Assembly: GCF_017220215.1 (NCBI RefSeq)
Contig: NZ_CP071132.1
Span: 62,001-126,000 of the forward strand
DNA length: 64,000 nt
DNA from: Caballeronia sp. M1242
GTDB lineage: Bacteria; Pseudomonadota; Gammaproteobacteria; Burkholderiales; Burkholderiaceae
Direction of reading: 5' to 3'
The translations under genes were made by a program, and so were the position numbers. Under the pieces are notes generated by a model. That model saw nothing but the letters and a program-made list of their open reading frames with translations, was not told where the DNA came from and did not search any database. Below are positions 25,373 to 35,072 of this stretch, in pieces. Position 1 is the first letter of the stretch; every line of letters starts with the position of its first letter.

Positions 25373-27169
25373 ATGTCCGCCAGCCTCTGCGCCAATGAAG
25401 CATCGTGTCCCAGCATCGAAGAACTCATCGCGTCCAATGCGCTGACGGCCGTGTTCCAGCCGATCGTGCGCTTCGCGGACGGCGAGGTCATCGGCTATGA
25501 AGGCCTTATTCGCGGGCCGGCCGGCAGCGCGCAGGAATCGCCCGCCGTGCTCTTCGAGCAGGCCACGCGCGAGCAGCGCGGCGTCATGCTGGAACATGCG
25601 GCGGCGCGCGTGTGCATCGCCGCGTTCGCCCAGCTCGCGCGCAGCGGCCTGCTCTTCATCAACTTCAGCGCGGCCGCCATCGAGGCCGCGCTCGGCGAAC
25701 GCGAAACGCCCGGCTATCTGGCCGGCGACAGCGGTCTGGATGCGAAGCGGCTCGTCATCGAGCTGACCGAACAAAGCGTGATTGCGGATGCCGAGCGCTT
25801 CGGCGCGACGGTGCGCGCGCTGCGGGCGTCGGGTCCGCAGTTCGCGCTCGACGACTACGGCAGCGCCAATGCCTCGATGAATCTCTGGGTGCGGCTCGCG
25901 CCGCACTACGTGAAGATCGACCGCTTCTTCGTTTCCGACATCGCGCGTGATCCGCTCAAGTTCGAAGCCGTCAAGGCGATGGTCGCGTTCGCGAATGCGA
26001 GCGGCGCGCTCTTGATCGCGGAAGGCATCGAAAGCGAAGCGGATCTGGAGATCGTGCGCGATCTCGGCATTGCCTGCGCGCAGGGTTTCCTGCTCGGCAA
26101 GCCCGCCGCGACACCGAGCGCGCGCGTGCCGGATGCCGTCGCGCGCGCGTTGCGCTCGGCGCAAATTGCGGTCTATCCGGCCCGCACGCGCACGGGCGCG
26201 ACCGCCGACATGAACGCCGTGCTGCTCGAACGCATGCTCGTCGAAGCACCGACGCTTACCGTCAAGTCGCGCAACGACGACGTCGCGCGCCTTTTCAACG
26301 AGAGGCCGTCGCTGCATGCGGTGGCGATCGTGGACGACGGCCGTCCGGTCGGCCTCATCAATCGGCGCGCGTTCATGGATCAGTACGCGCTGCCGTATCA
26401 CCGCGAAGTGTTCGGCAAGCGGCCGTGCATGCAGTTCGCGCATCTCGCGCCGCTGATCGTCGAACGCGGCTCCACGCTCGAAGAGATCGCCCGGCTTTTC
26501 TCGAACGATGATCCGCACGATCTGTCGGACGGCTTCATCGTCACGGAGAACGGGCGCTATGCGGGGCTCGCGACCGGCGCGAGCATGGTGCGCGCCGTCA
26601 CCGAAGTGCGCGTGGAAGCGGCGCGCTATGCGAACCCGCTCACGTTCTTGCCGGGCAACGTGCCGCTCAATTCACACATCGACAGGTTGATTGCGAACGG
26701 CTCGGCCTTTGTCGCCTGTTACTTCGACCTCGACCACTTCAAGCCCTTCAACGACCGCTACGGCTATTGGCAAGGCGACGAAGTGCTGAAGGCCGCCGCG
26801 AACGCGCTCGCCTCGGTCTGCGAGCCGACGCGCGATTTTCTCGGCCATATCGGCGGCGACGACTTCTTGCTGCTGTTTCAAAGCGACGACTGGCGCGAGC
26901 GCGTCACGCGCGCCATGCACGCGTTCGACGAACTCGTGATGCGCTTCTACTCGCCGGAAGAACGGCTCGCCGGCGGCATTCACGGCGAAGACCGGTTCGC
27001 GCGGCCCGCGTTTTTCGGCTTCGTGCGGTTTTCGGCGGGCGCGGTGCGCGTGGCGCCGGGCACGGCGCGCGGCAGCGCGCACGTCAGCGCGACGGCGGCA
27101 GTCGCGAAGCGCGCGGCGAAGGAAGAGGCGAGCGGCTTCGTGGTGATGGACATGCGCGAAGCCGAATGA
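25373..27169 (+). CDS. c-di-GMP protein: EAL - CBS pair - GGDEF(GGDDF)
   Basis: This 598-aa cytoplasmic protein has an N-terminal EAL phosphodiesterase domain (about 15-250). Its catalytic set looks complete: E43 (in EGL), N97, E133, D160-D161, K181, E218 and Q237. Two CBS motifs follow (about 285-410), which usually bind adenine nucleotides. A C-terminal GGDEF domain (about 425-585) keeps DLDHFK but has GGDDF (494-498) instead of GG(D/E)EF. The protein is therefore more likely a phosphodiesterase with a regulatory GGDEF domain. It lies tail-to-tail, one base apart, with the giant hybrid kinase gene. Confidence 0.9.
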   Translation: MSASLCANEASCPSIEELIASNALTAVFQPIVRFADGEVIGYEGLIRGPAGSAQESPAVLFEQATREQRGVMLEHAAARVCIAAFAQLARSGLLFINFSAAAIEAALGERETPGYLAGDSGLDAKRLVIELTEQSVIADAERFGATVRALRASGPQFALDDYGSANASMNLWVRLAPHYVKIDRFFVSDIARDPLKFEAVKAMVAFANASGALLIAEGIESEADLEIVRDLGIACAQGFLLGKPAATPSARVPDAVARALRSAQIAVYPARTRTGATADMNAVLLERMLVEAPTLTVKSRNDDVARLFNERPSLHAVAIVDDGRPVGLINRRAFMDQYALPYHREVFGKRPCMQFAHLAPLIVERGSTLEEIARLFSNDDPHDLSDGFIVTENGRYAGLATGASMVRAVTEVRVEAARYANPLTFLPGNVPLNSHIDRLIANGSAFVACYFDLDHFKPFNDRYGYWQGDEVLKAAANALASVCEPTRDFLGHIGGDDFLLLFQSDDWRERVTRAMHAFDELVMRFYSPEERLAGGIHGEDRFARPAFFGFVRFSAGAVRVAPGTARGSAHVSATAAVAKRAAKEEASGFVVMDMREAE

Positions 27170-27170
27170 A

Positions 27171-30100
27171 TCAGCGCGCCGCGGCCGCGCGCAGCGCCTC
27201 CATCAACGCGAGCGGATCGTAAGGCTTGCGCAGCCGGATCGCATGCGGGAGCGCCTGCCGTTCCTCGTCGCTCAGTTCGAGGTCGTAGCCGGTGACGAAT
27301 ACGACGCCCAGACGCGGCGCCTGACGCAATGCCTCTCTTGCCAGCGCGACGCCGGATTCGCCCGCCAGATTCACGTCGGTCAGCAGCACGTCGAAGCGTT
27401 GCTCGCCAAAAAGCGCGCGGGCTTCTTCGACGCTCGCGGCTTCTGTGAGATCGAGGCCCATGGTGCGCAGCAACTCGGCGCTGCTCGTGCGGACCATCTC
27501 GTTGTCTTCGACGAACAGCACGCGCAGGGCGTCGCTGGACTCGGGCGTTGCGGCATCGGTCGCATTCGCGGCAGAGGAGGCAGGGGTGGGCGCGCGTTGC
27601 CCGAGCACATGCCGAATCTTGCGAGCCAGCGCCTCGTGCGTATATGGCTTGCTCAACAGGTCGATGCCTTCGTCGAGCCGCCCCGCGTGAACGATCGCGT
27701 TGTCCGTGTAACCCGACGTGAACAGCACCGCGATGCCCGGCACGCGCTCGTGCGCCTTGCGCGCAAGCTCGGTGCTGCGCAACGGGCCGGGCATCACCAC
27801 GTCCGTGAACAGCATGTCGATCGGCACGCCGCTCTCGACGATGGCGAGCGCGCTCTGCGCGTCCTTCGCCCGCAGAACGCGATAGCCCAGGTCCGCGAGC
27901 AGATCGACGACGGTCGCGCGCACTTCCTCGTCGTCTTCGACCACGAGAATGGTTTCGCTGCCGCCTTTGGCCGGTCCGGCGTCCACGTTCGTTTCGAGGT
28001 CTTCTTCCTGCCGCGCGCGCGGCAAGTAGAGGCGCACGGTCGTGCCGTGGCCTTCCTCGCTGTACACCTTCACGTGCCCGCCCGATTGCTTGACGAAGCC
28101 GTACACCATCGACAAGCCGAGGCCGGTGCCCTGACCTTCGCGCTTGGTCGTGAAGAACGGCTCGAACGCGCGTTCCCGCACTTCGGCCGACATGCCCGAG
28201 CCCGTATCGGTGACGGCGACCATCACGTACTGGCCGGGCGCGACGTCGGCGTTGCGCATCGCATAGGTCTCGTCGAGCGATGCATTGCCGGCCTCGATGG
28301 TCAGCTTGCCATGCCCGTTCATCGCGTCGCGCGCGTTGATCGCGAGATTGAGCAGCGCGTTCTCGACCTGGAAGGGATCGACGAGCGTGTTCCACAAGCC
28401 GCCCGACACGATCGTCTCCACTTCGATGCCGTCGCCGAGCGCGCGGCGGAACATGTCGTCGAGACCGCGCACGAAGCGGCCGAGATTGACGACCTTCGGC
28501 GCGAGCGGCTGGCGCCGTCCGAACGCCAGCAGTTGCGAGGCGAGATTCGCGCCGCGCGCCACGCCGGCGAGCGCGCTTTTCACACGCTGCTCGGGCTTGT
28601 CTTGTCCGGCGACGTCTTTCGCGAGCAGTTGCAGATTGCCGCCGATCACTTGCAGCAGGTTGTTGAAGTCGTGCGCGACGCCGCCCGTCAGCTTGCCGAT
28701 GGCTTCCATCTTCTGCGCCATGCGCAACGCTTCTTCTGCGTGCCGCAGCGCGTCGGCCGTTTCGCGGTCTGCGGTCACGTCGCGTCCGACGCCGTGGATG
28801 CGCCGCGTGCGCGGATCGAGCGAGAGCGTCCATGCGATCCAGCGCCAGCCGCTGTCAATGCGCCCGAGCCGGCACTCGTAGCGCACTGGCGCGCCGCTCG
28901 CCCGCAGCTTGTCGAGCTCCAGCGCGACAGCGGCGCGGTCGTCCGTATGCACGATGTCGAGCATCGTGCGCGCGTGCAGGCGCTCCGTATCCATGCCCAG
29001 CACCGACGACCATGACGGGCTCACGCGCAACAGCGCGCCGTCGAAGCTCGCGATCACGAACAGGTCTTCGCTCAGTTCCCACAGCCGGTCGCGGTCCGCG
29101 ACGACTTCGGTCACGCGGCGCTCCAGCGTCTCGTTCAGATCGCGCAGCGCGGCCTGCGCCTTGGCGCGCTCGGCGATTTCGTTCTGCGCCGCCTGAAAGA
29201 GCCGCGCATTGTCGATGGCGATGGCCGCCTGCGCCGCGACGCCGTTCACGATGCGCTCGGCGCGATCCGTGAACACGCCCGGCTCCGGGTGACCGAAGAA
29301 AAGGCCGCCGAGCACTTCGCCCGTGCGCGAGACGACCGGCGCGGCAAGATAGCTGCGCACCGGAAGATGGCCCTTCGGCATGCCGAAGTGCGGCGAGTTG
29401 TGGCCGTAGCGCGGATCTTTGGTAATGTCGTCGGAGCGGACGATGCCGTGGCCGCCGAATGTCGGCGCGAAGACGGCCGTGTTGCGCGGCATCGGAAACT
29501 TGTCGAAGCTCTCCTTCGGCGCGCCGGACAGCGCGTACAGCGTATAGCTGCCGCCTTCGTCGTCGAGCACGTTGTAGAAGAACGAACCGAACGCGGCGCC
29601 GGTCAGTTCCGTGGCGGCATCGGTCACGACCTGCACGACGCGCGAGAGATCGAGCTCGGCGGCGACCGTCGTGCCGACGCGGTTGAGCACTTCGAGCACG
29701 CGCGACTCTTCGCGCAGTCGCTGCTCGGTCTCGCGGCGCAGCCGCGAGAGCCGCAGATTGCTCGCCACGCGCGCGAGCAGTTCGCGCGCGGAGAACGGCT
29801 TGGTCAGATAGTCGTCCGCGCCCGCTTCGAGGCCGCCGACGCGCGCTTCTTCGCCCGCCCGCGCCGACAGCAGCACGACCGGCGTCTCGCGCAGCGTCTC
29901 GTCGTCGCGCAGCGCGCGCAAGAGGCCGAAGCCGTCGAGGCGCGGCATCATCACGTCGGAAACGATCACGTCGGGCCGCAGCGCGACGGCCGCGTCGAGC
30001 CCCGCCTGCCCATCGGCGGCGACGCTCACGTCGTGGCCCGCGGCGGCGAGCAGGCGGCGCATGTATTCGCGCAGATCGGCGTTGTCGTCCACGACGAGCA

Positions 30101-32036
30101 CGCGGCCCGTCAGCGCATCCGATGGCGCGGCGGCTTCAGCGGCTTCCGCGAGCGGCGAATCGAGGTTCGCGACGTCGAGCGCGGCGGCGTCGGCCGGGTC
30201 CGCATCCGGCGTCCAGCGCAACGCGGCATCGACGAAGGAGCGCGCACGGCTGCTGGCCTCAGCGCGCGGGGCGTCGGCGCGCGACGCTGCGCCCTCGTGC
30301 GCGGCCGGCAGCGTCACGGTGAAGCACGTTCCTTCGCCCAGGCGGCTCGTCAGGGCGATGCTGCCGCCGTGCAGCTTGATCAGCTCCTGAACCATCGCAA
30401 GCCCGATTCCACTGCCTTCCACCGAGCGGCCCGCCGCGCCCGCCACGCGATGGAACCGTTCGAACACGCGCGCCTGCTCGTGCTCCGCAATGCCGATGCC
30501 GGTATCGCACACGCTCGCTTCGATCACGCCGCCGTGCACGGCGAGCGCCACCTCGATGCTGCCCTCGAACGTGAACTTGAACGCGTTCGATAGCAGGTTC
30601 ATCACGACCTTCTCCCACATGTCGCGGTCGATGTCGGCGAGCACCGGCGTATCGGGAATGTTCGTGCGAAGCGTCAAGCCGGCCGTCTCGATGGCCGAGC
30701 GAAACAGCGACGAGAGTTCGGCGGTGAACGCGGCGATGTCCGTGCGCTGGCGATGAATCTCGATGCGGCCCGCCTCGATGCGCGAGAAGTCGAGCAGCGC
30801 GTTGACGAGCGTGAGCAGCCGCATGCCGTTGCGATGCATAATCTGGACGAGCCGCAGGTCCTCGGGCGGCACGCGGTTGCGGTCCGCGAGCATTTCTTCG
30901 AGCGGGCCCAACATCAGCGTGAGCGGCGTCCGAAATTCGTGGCTGATGTTGGAGAAGAACGTCGTCTTCGCGCGGTCGATCTCCGCGAGCGCCTCGGCGC
31001 GGCGGCGCTCTTCGTCGTAGGCGTGCGCGTAGCCGATGGCCGCGCCGATCTGTCCGGCGACGAGATTGATGAAGGTGCGATAGCCGTCGTCGAACAGTCG
31101 ATACGGATTGAGCGCCGCGACCAGCACGGCTGCATGACCGGTCTCGCCGGTCGGGGCGATCGGGACCATGACGGCGGTGGTCGGCGCGGCCTTCCACGCG
31201 CCCGTGGGCAAAGACGCGCCCACATGCTGATGCAGGTTCGTCACGAGCTGCGGGCGGTTTTCGCGCAGCGCGTCCTGAAACGGCCACGGCTCGCGCTTAT
31301 TGGCGTTCAGCGTAGCGGGCGCCGCCGGATGCCCCGGCGCGATGCCGCAGGCGCCGACGAGCGTCGCGGTCTCGTTGCCGGGGTCGGCCGCGTAGAGCAG
31401 GGCGAAAGGCAGATCGCGCGGCGCGCTTTTTAGCGCGTTCATCGAGCGTTCGCAGGCTTCGAGCCACGTGCGCGCGTCGGCGGCCGAAGTCGCCAGTTCG
31501 CGCAGCACCGTCAGTTGCCGTTCGCCCAGCACGCGCTGCGTGTCGTCGCTGTTCGCGCAGATGATGCCGCCCGCGTCGCCACGGTCGTCCGGAATCGGGC
31601 TGTAGGAGAACGTGTAGTACGTCTCCTCCGGGAAACCGTTGCGCTCCATGATCAGGAGCTTCTGTTCGACGAAGGTGCCTTCGACGCCGGCGAGCGCCGT
31701 GTCGAGCAGCGGCCCGATGTCGTCCCAGATCTCGCGCCACACGACCGAAGTTGGCTGGCCGAGCGCCTGCGGATGCTTGCCGCCGATGATCGACCGGTAG
31801 GCGTCGTTATAGAAGAAGAGCAGCTCGTCGCCCCAGCCGATCCAGATGGGCTGGCGCGAGGTCAACATGATGCGAATGGCCGTCTTCAGGCTCTGCGGCC
31901 AGTCCTCCGGCGCGCCGAGCGAGGTCTGCGTCCAGTCGAAGCCCCGGATGAGCACGCCCATTTCTCCGCCGCCGAGCAGGAAGCTAGGGTCGACGCTGCT
32001 CGCGCTCGTGTCCGGGGGCAGATTCTCGGGAGTCAT
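27171..32036 (-). CDS. Giant hybrid histidine kinase: PAS-GAF-kinase-REC-GAF-PAS-kinase-REC-REC
   Basis: This 1621-aa soluble protein has no evident membrane helix. Order: PAS-like (about 30-170), GAF (185-340), kinase core 1 (H366 in SNISHEFRTP; N box LLSNAFKF 481-488; G boxes DTGIGI and GSGIGLA), receiver 1 (phospho-acceptor D694, K746), GAF (780-950), PAS (985-1095), kinase core 2 (H1122 in GGVAHDFNNLL; N box INARDAM; GTGLGLS), receiver 2 (D1412, K1463) and receiver 3 (D1554, K1604). The two cores belong to different HisKA types. A GAGGAG site precedes the ATG. Signals and output are unknown; no partner regulator gene adjoins. The tail-to-tail c-di-GMP gene may share its biology. Confidence 0.93.
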   Translation of the reverse strand: MTPENLPPDTSASSVDPSFLLGGGEMGVLIRGFDWTQTSLGAPEDWPQSLKTAIRIMLTSRQPIWIGWGDELLFFYNDAYRSIIGGKHPQALGQPTSVVWREIWDDIGPLLDTALAGVEGTFVEQKLLIMERNGFPEETYYTFSYSPIPDDRGDAGGIICANSDDTQRVLGERQLTVLRELATSAADARTWLEACERSMNALKSAPRDLPFALLYAADPGNETATLVGACGIAPGHPAAPATLNANKREPWPFQDALRENRPQLVTNLHQHVGASLPTGAWKAAPTTAVMVPIAPTGETGHAAVLVAALNPYRLFDDGYRTFINLVAGQIGAAIGYAHAYDEERRRAEALAEIDRAKTTFFSNISHEFRTPLTLMLGPLEEMLADRNRVPPEDLRLVQIMHRNGMRLLTLVNALLDFSRIEAGRIEIHRQRTDIAAFTAELSSLFRSAIETAGLTLRTNIPDTPVLADIDRDMWEKVVMNLLSNAFKFTFEGSIEVALAVHGGVIEASVCDTGIGIAEHEQARVFERFHRVAGAAGRSVEGSGIGLAMVQELIKLHGGSIALTSRLGEGTCFTVTLPAAHEGAASRADAPRAEASSRARSFVDAALRWTPDADPADAAALDVANLDSPLAEAAEAAAPSDALTGRVLVVDDNADLREYMRRLLAAAGHDVSVAADGQAGLDAAVALRPDVIVSDVMMPRLDGFGLLRALRDDETLRETPVVLLSARAGEEARVGGLEAGADDYLTKPFSARELLARVASNLRLSRLRRETEQRLREESRVLEVLNRVGTTVAAELDLSRVVQVVTDAATELTGAAFGSFFYNVLDDEGGSYTLYALSGAPKESFDKFPMPRNTAVFAPTFGGHGIVRSDDITKDPRYGHNSPHFGMPKGHLPVRSYLAAPVVSRTGEVLGGLFFGHPEPGVFTDRAERIVNGVAAQAAIAIDNARLFQAAQNEIAERAKAQAALRDLNETLERRVTEVVADRDRLWELSEDLFVIASFDGALLRVSPSWSSVLGMDTERLHARTMLDIVHTDDRAAVALELDKLRASGAPVRYECRLGRIDSGWRWIAWTLSLDPRTRRIHGVGRDVTADRETADALRHAEEALRMAQKMEAIGKLTGGVAHDFNNLLQVIGGNLQLLAKDVAGQDKPEQRVKSALAGVARGANLASQLLAFGRRQPLAPKVVNLGRFVRGLDDMFRRALGDGIEVETIVSGGLWNTLVDPFQVENALLNLAINARDAMNGHGKLTIEAGNASLDETYAMRNADVAPGQYVMVAVTDTGSGMSAEVRERAFEPFFTTKREGQGTGLGLSMVYGFVKQSGGHVKVYSEEGHGTTVRLYLPRARQEEDLETNVDAGPAKGGSETILVVEDDEEVRATVVDLLADLGYRVLRAKDAQSALAIVESGVPIDMLFTDVVMPGPLRSTELARKAHERVPGIAVLFTSGYTDNAIVHAGRLDEGIDLLSKPYTHEALARKIRHVLGQRAPTPASSAANATDAATPESSDALRVLFVEDNEMVRTSSAELLRTMGLDLTEAASVEEARALFGEQRFDVLLTDVNLAGESGVALAREALRQAPRLGVVFVTGYDLELSDEERQALPHAIRLRKPYDPLALMEALRAAAAR

Positions 32037-32597
32037 CGACGCTGAATCTCCTCGCTAAGGTCTCGCGACCAAGCGGCATGGGGTTGAAAGGCGTGTCTTG
32101 GGATGAGCTGACAGAAACGCGCGACCGGAAGGGCTTCCGGATTCTCGCACGGAAACGGCTCGGAGCCGTTCCGGCATGCGCGTTCGCAGGGGCTATAGCA
32201 AGGTTCGTGACCGAGCGCGCCGAGCCGGAAATCTGGCCCGCGTCTTAGTCGATCAATATGTTTCTGAGACTGCCTTTCGCAATCCCGGATTCGAAATCGA
32301 CATATATTTTTGCACTATACTCAGCTGAATCCGTTATCGTCCTTTTTCTGCGCGAACCGGGAATACCGTTAAGCACGTTCTCGCGGCGCCGGCTAATTCG
32401 TTTTCGCAGGGCAATCGCGGCATTCGCCCAGTCGGACGGGCGTTTGCCGAGGCCTTCGTGCACGCCTTCTAAGAATGTCGTCCGGCGGCCGCTCAATATC
32501 AACATAGTGGCCAATGGCGTTTCTAATTCGCGGACGCTTTATTCACCATTATCAATAAAATCATCCGCGATATTTAACTTCGTTTCACATCACGATC
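32037..32597. promoter_or_regulatory. Long divergent, partly AT-rich control region between kinase and TPR genes
   Basis: I see no convincing gene in these 561 bases. From about 32240 to 32600 the sequence is much richer in A/T than its surroundings. Just before the TPR gene are nested inverted repeats: TCGCGGA (32528-32534) with TCCGCGA (32564-32570), enclosing TTTATT (32538-32543) with AATAAA (32554-32559). Both flanking genes read outward, so promoters for both must be here. Confidence 0.5.
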
Positions 32598-33512
32598 ATG
32601 AACGAACCCATCGATTCGAATATGCGTAGCCTCGCTGAACAGGAAGCGGTGCTTCGCGAGCAACTCGCGCTGCGTCCCGACTCGGCCGCCGTGACTAATA
32701 ATCTGGGCGTCGTGCTGCGCCTGTTGGGCCGTCTTCCGGAAGCGGAGCAGATGTTCAGGCAGGCACTGGCGCTGCAACCCGATTCCCCCGATGTTCTGGT
32801 GAACCTCGCCTTGGTCGCGCTCGATCAACAGCGCAACGATGACGGCCGGGCGCTACTGGAGAAGGCGCTCGTCATTCGGCCCGATTCTCCGGCGGCCAAG
32901 TTCGTGCTCGGCGGCCTGCTCCAGAACGAGGGCCGCCTCGACGATGCCGCGAAGGCGTTCTCGGAGGCAATCGCCGCGCAGCCGGATTTCGCGCAGGCGC
33001 ACGTTTGTCTCGGCCATACGCGGTTCTTGCAGGGGCGCTTGCCCGAGGCCGAAACGGCATGCCGCCGGGGCATCGACCTGGCGCCGCACGTCGTGAACGG
33101 TCATCTGGCGATGGGCGATGTTCTCTGCGCGGCGGGTCGGTTGACCGAGTCCGACGCCTCGTTCAATCGCGCGCTCGCGATCGATCCACAGTCGGCGGAA
33201 GCGCATTGCGGGCTCGGTAACGTCGCACACCGCCGCTACGATCTGCCGAGCGCCGAAGCCGAGTACCGCCAGGCGTTGGCCTTGCGTCCGACCTTCTTCG
33301 AAGCGAGCCGCGGTCTCGGCCTCGTGCTGCTGGCTTTCGGCCGAGCCCAGGAAGCGGAAGGCGCGCTGCGTCAGGCTTTATCGCTCAAGCCGGACGACGC
33401 AGATTTGAAAAACGCGTTGAACGCCGCGCTCGCGATGCCCCGAGCGCAGTCCCGTCCCGGCGTGCAAACGAGCGTCGACGCGCTGATTGCGCCGCGCGAT
33501 CCGTCCGCCTGA
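32598..33512 (+). CDS. Tetratricopeptide repeat protein
   Basis: This 304-aa protein is made almost wholly of about seven TPR units of 34 residues (for example NNLGVVLRLLGRLPEAEQMF and later A-x-LG-x(10)-EAE-x(3)-ALAL-P-D steps). No signal peptide, membrane helix or catalytic domain is seen, so it should be a cytoplasmic scaffold for protein contacts. It begins 27 bases after an inverted-repeat structure. It faces away from the hybrid kinase gene; a functional link is possible but unproven. Confidence 0.85.
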   Translation: MNEPIDSNMRSLAEQEAVLREQLALRPDSAAVTNNLGVVLRLLGRLPEAEQMFRQALALQPDSPDVLVNLALVALDQQRNDDGRALLEKALVIRPDSPAAKFVLGGLLQNEGRLDDAAKAFSEAIAAQPDFAQAHVCLGHTRFLQGRLPEAETACRRGIDLAPHVVNGHLAMGDVLCAAGRLTESDASFNRALAIDPQSAEAHCGLGNVAHRRYDLPSAEAEYRQALALRPTFFEASRGLGLVLLAFGRAQEAEGALRQALSLKPDDADLKNALNAALAMPRAQSRPGVQTSVDALIAPRDPSA

Positions 33513-33594
33513 TCAGCGACGGCGGACTCGGCCGGAATGCTACTGAAAGGAATGACTCTTGCTTGGCGCCCCTCAGACACAAAGGGAGGAAGAT

Positions 33595-34083
33595 ATGCAA
33601 AGCAAACCCCGAGCCTCGACCGACCAACTCGGGACCATTCCCGACACGTCCAGCCCCGCCTACGCCAAATCGCATCCGTTGATGCGCGCATTCGACAGCT
33701 TCGCGAGCCTCGTCACGCGCTGGGCGGGTTCGCCGTTCGCCTTCGGGCTGGCGGTGGCGAGCATCGTCGCGTGGGTCGTCACCGGGCCGATCTTTCACTA
33801 TTCAGACGGCTGGCAACTCGTCATCAACACAGGCACGACCATCATCACGTTCCTGATGGTGTTTCTCATACAGCAGAGCCAGAACAAGGACAGCGTCGCG
33901 CTGCATCTCAAGCTCAATGAACTGCTCGCGACGCATCGCGCGGCGAGCAATCACCTGATCGGCATCGAAGACGCGAGCGAAGAAGAACTGCGCAGGCTCG
34001 CGGCCGCGTATCTGCGGCTGGCATCGGAAGGTGCCGAGGCGGCGGCCGGAGCGTCGCCTAGTAGCGCGGCGAAGAAGAATTGA
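33595..34083 (+). CDS. Low-affinity iron permease family protein
   Basis: This 162-aa protein has two membrane helices (about 45-62 and 75-95). The segment FLIQQSQNKDSVALHLKLNE is characteristic of the low-affinity Fe(II) permease/DUF family (yeast Fet4-like), where most bacterial members are about this short. The ATG at 33595 has a strong GGGAGGAAGAT site. The C-terminal tail is Ala/Glu-rich and cytoplasmic. Actual iron transport has not been shown for many short members, so the function is tentative. It is 82 bp downstream of the TPR gene. Confidence 0.75.
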   Translation: MQSKPRASTDQLGTIPDTSSPAYAKSHPLMRAFDSFASLVTRWAGSPFAFGLAVASIVAWVVTGPIFHYSDGWQLVINTGTTIITFLMVFLIQQSQNKDSVALHLKLNELLATHRAASNHLIGIEDASEEELRRLAAAYLRLASEGAEAAAGASPSSAAKKN

Positions 34084-34114
34084 GGCCGCGCGACGAGCAT
34101 CGGCTCCTGTCGAT

Positions 34115-35071
34115 TCAATGCGTGACTTTCGCCGGCGCGACGCGCTGGTTCAGCACGCGCGCTTGCAGAACGATCACGAGCAACAAGAAAAGCCCGCGAA
34201 TCACCGACTGCCAGTAAGCCGACAGGCTGATATACCCGAGCCCGTTCTCGAAGTTCAGCAGGTTGAAGACGAGCCCGAGCAGCGCGACGCCCGCAATCGT
34301 CATGGCGATGGAGCCTTCGCCGCCCGTCAGCCGCGTGCCGCCGAGCACCACCGCCGAGATCGCGAAGAGTTCCCAGCCGACGCCTTCGTTAGGCTGTCCC
34401 GCGCCGAACTGCGCCGCGAGAATCGCGCCCGCGATGCCGGCGAGCAAGCCGCTCAACGCATACACCGCGACGAGCGTGCGATCGACGTTCAGGCCCATCA
34501 GCCGCGATGCCTCTTCGCTGCCGCCGATCGCGAGCGCATGACGGCCGAAGCGCGAACTGCGTAGCGCGATCCAGGCAAGCACCGCCGCGACCAGCGACAC
34601 GATGCCGGGAATCGGCAGGCCGAACAGGTCGCCTTGTCCGAAGGCGGCGAAGTTCGTGTCGGACGAGATGGCGACGGCATCGTTATGGCCGAGCAGCAGC
34701 GCGAGGCCATGTGCGCCGAGGCTCGTCGCGAGCGTGACGATGAAGGGAAGAATCCGCATGTGCGTGATGACGATGCCATTCAGCACGCCCACCGCCAGCC
34801 CCGCGAACGCCCCGGCGAGCACGCCCGCCACGCCGCCGTGCGGACTCGCCAGCGCGGCGACCACGCTGGCGAGGGCGGCCACCGCGCCCACGGACAGATC
34901 GATGCCGCCCGTGATGATGACGAACGCCATGCCGATGGAGATCAGCGCGAACATCGAGTTGTATCGCCAGAACGATGTCACGTTGTAGGCGGAGGCGAAG
35001 TGCTCGTAGCGCACGACGCCCAGGACCAGCAACGCGACGAGCGCGATCAGGATAGGAAGGTTCTTCTTCAT
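34115..35071 (-). CDS. yjfF: Sugar ABC transporter permease (YjfF-like)
   Basis: This 318-aa membrane protein has eight to ten helices and the RbsC-family signature GMAFVIITGGIDLSVGAV. The start MKKNLPILIALVALLVLGVV and position after the YtfT-like permease match the E. coli ytfQRT-yjfF galactofuranose transporter order. It is the second of two permease chains and starts one base after the stop of the first (TGAcATG). Probable substrate: a furanose-form sugar, by homology only. Confidence 0.86.
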   Translation of the reverse strand: MKKNLPILIALVALLVLGVVRYEHFASAYNVTSFWRYNSMFALISIGMAFVIITGGIDLSVGAVAALASVVAALASPHGGVAGVLAGAFAGLAVGVLNGIVITHMRILPFIVTLATSLGAHGLALLLGHNDAVAISSDTNFAAFGQGDLFGLPIPGIVSLVAAVLAWIALRSSRFGRHALAIGGSEEASRLMGLNVDRTLVAVYALSGLLAGIAGAILAAQFGAGQPNEGVGWELFAISAVVLGGTRLTGGEGSIAMTIAGVALLGLVFNLLNFENGLGYISLSAYWQSVIRGLFLLLVIVLQARVLNQRVAPAKVTH

Positions 35072-35072
35072 G

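Noticed and set aside
32245..32514. 89-codon minus-strand frame in the kinase-TPR gap
   Set aside because: It would need a TTG start, has no ribosome site and no recognisable protein pattern; the region is better read as control DNA.
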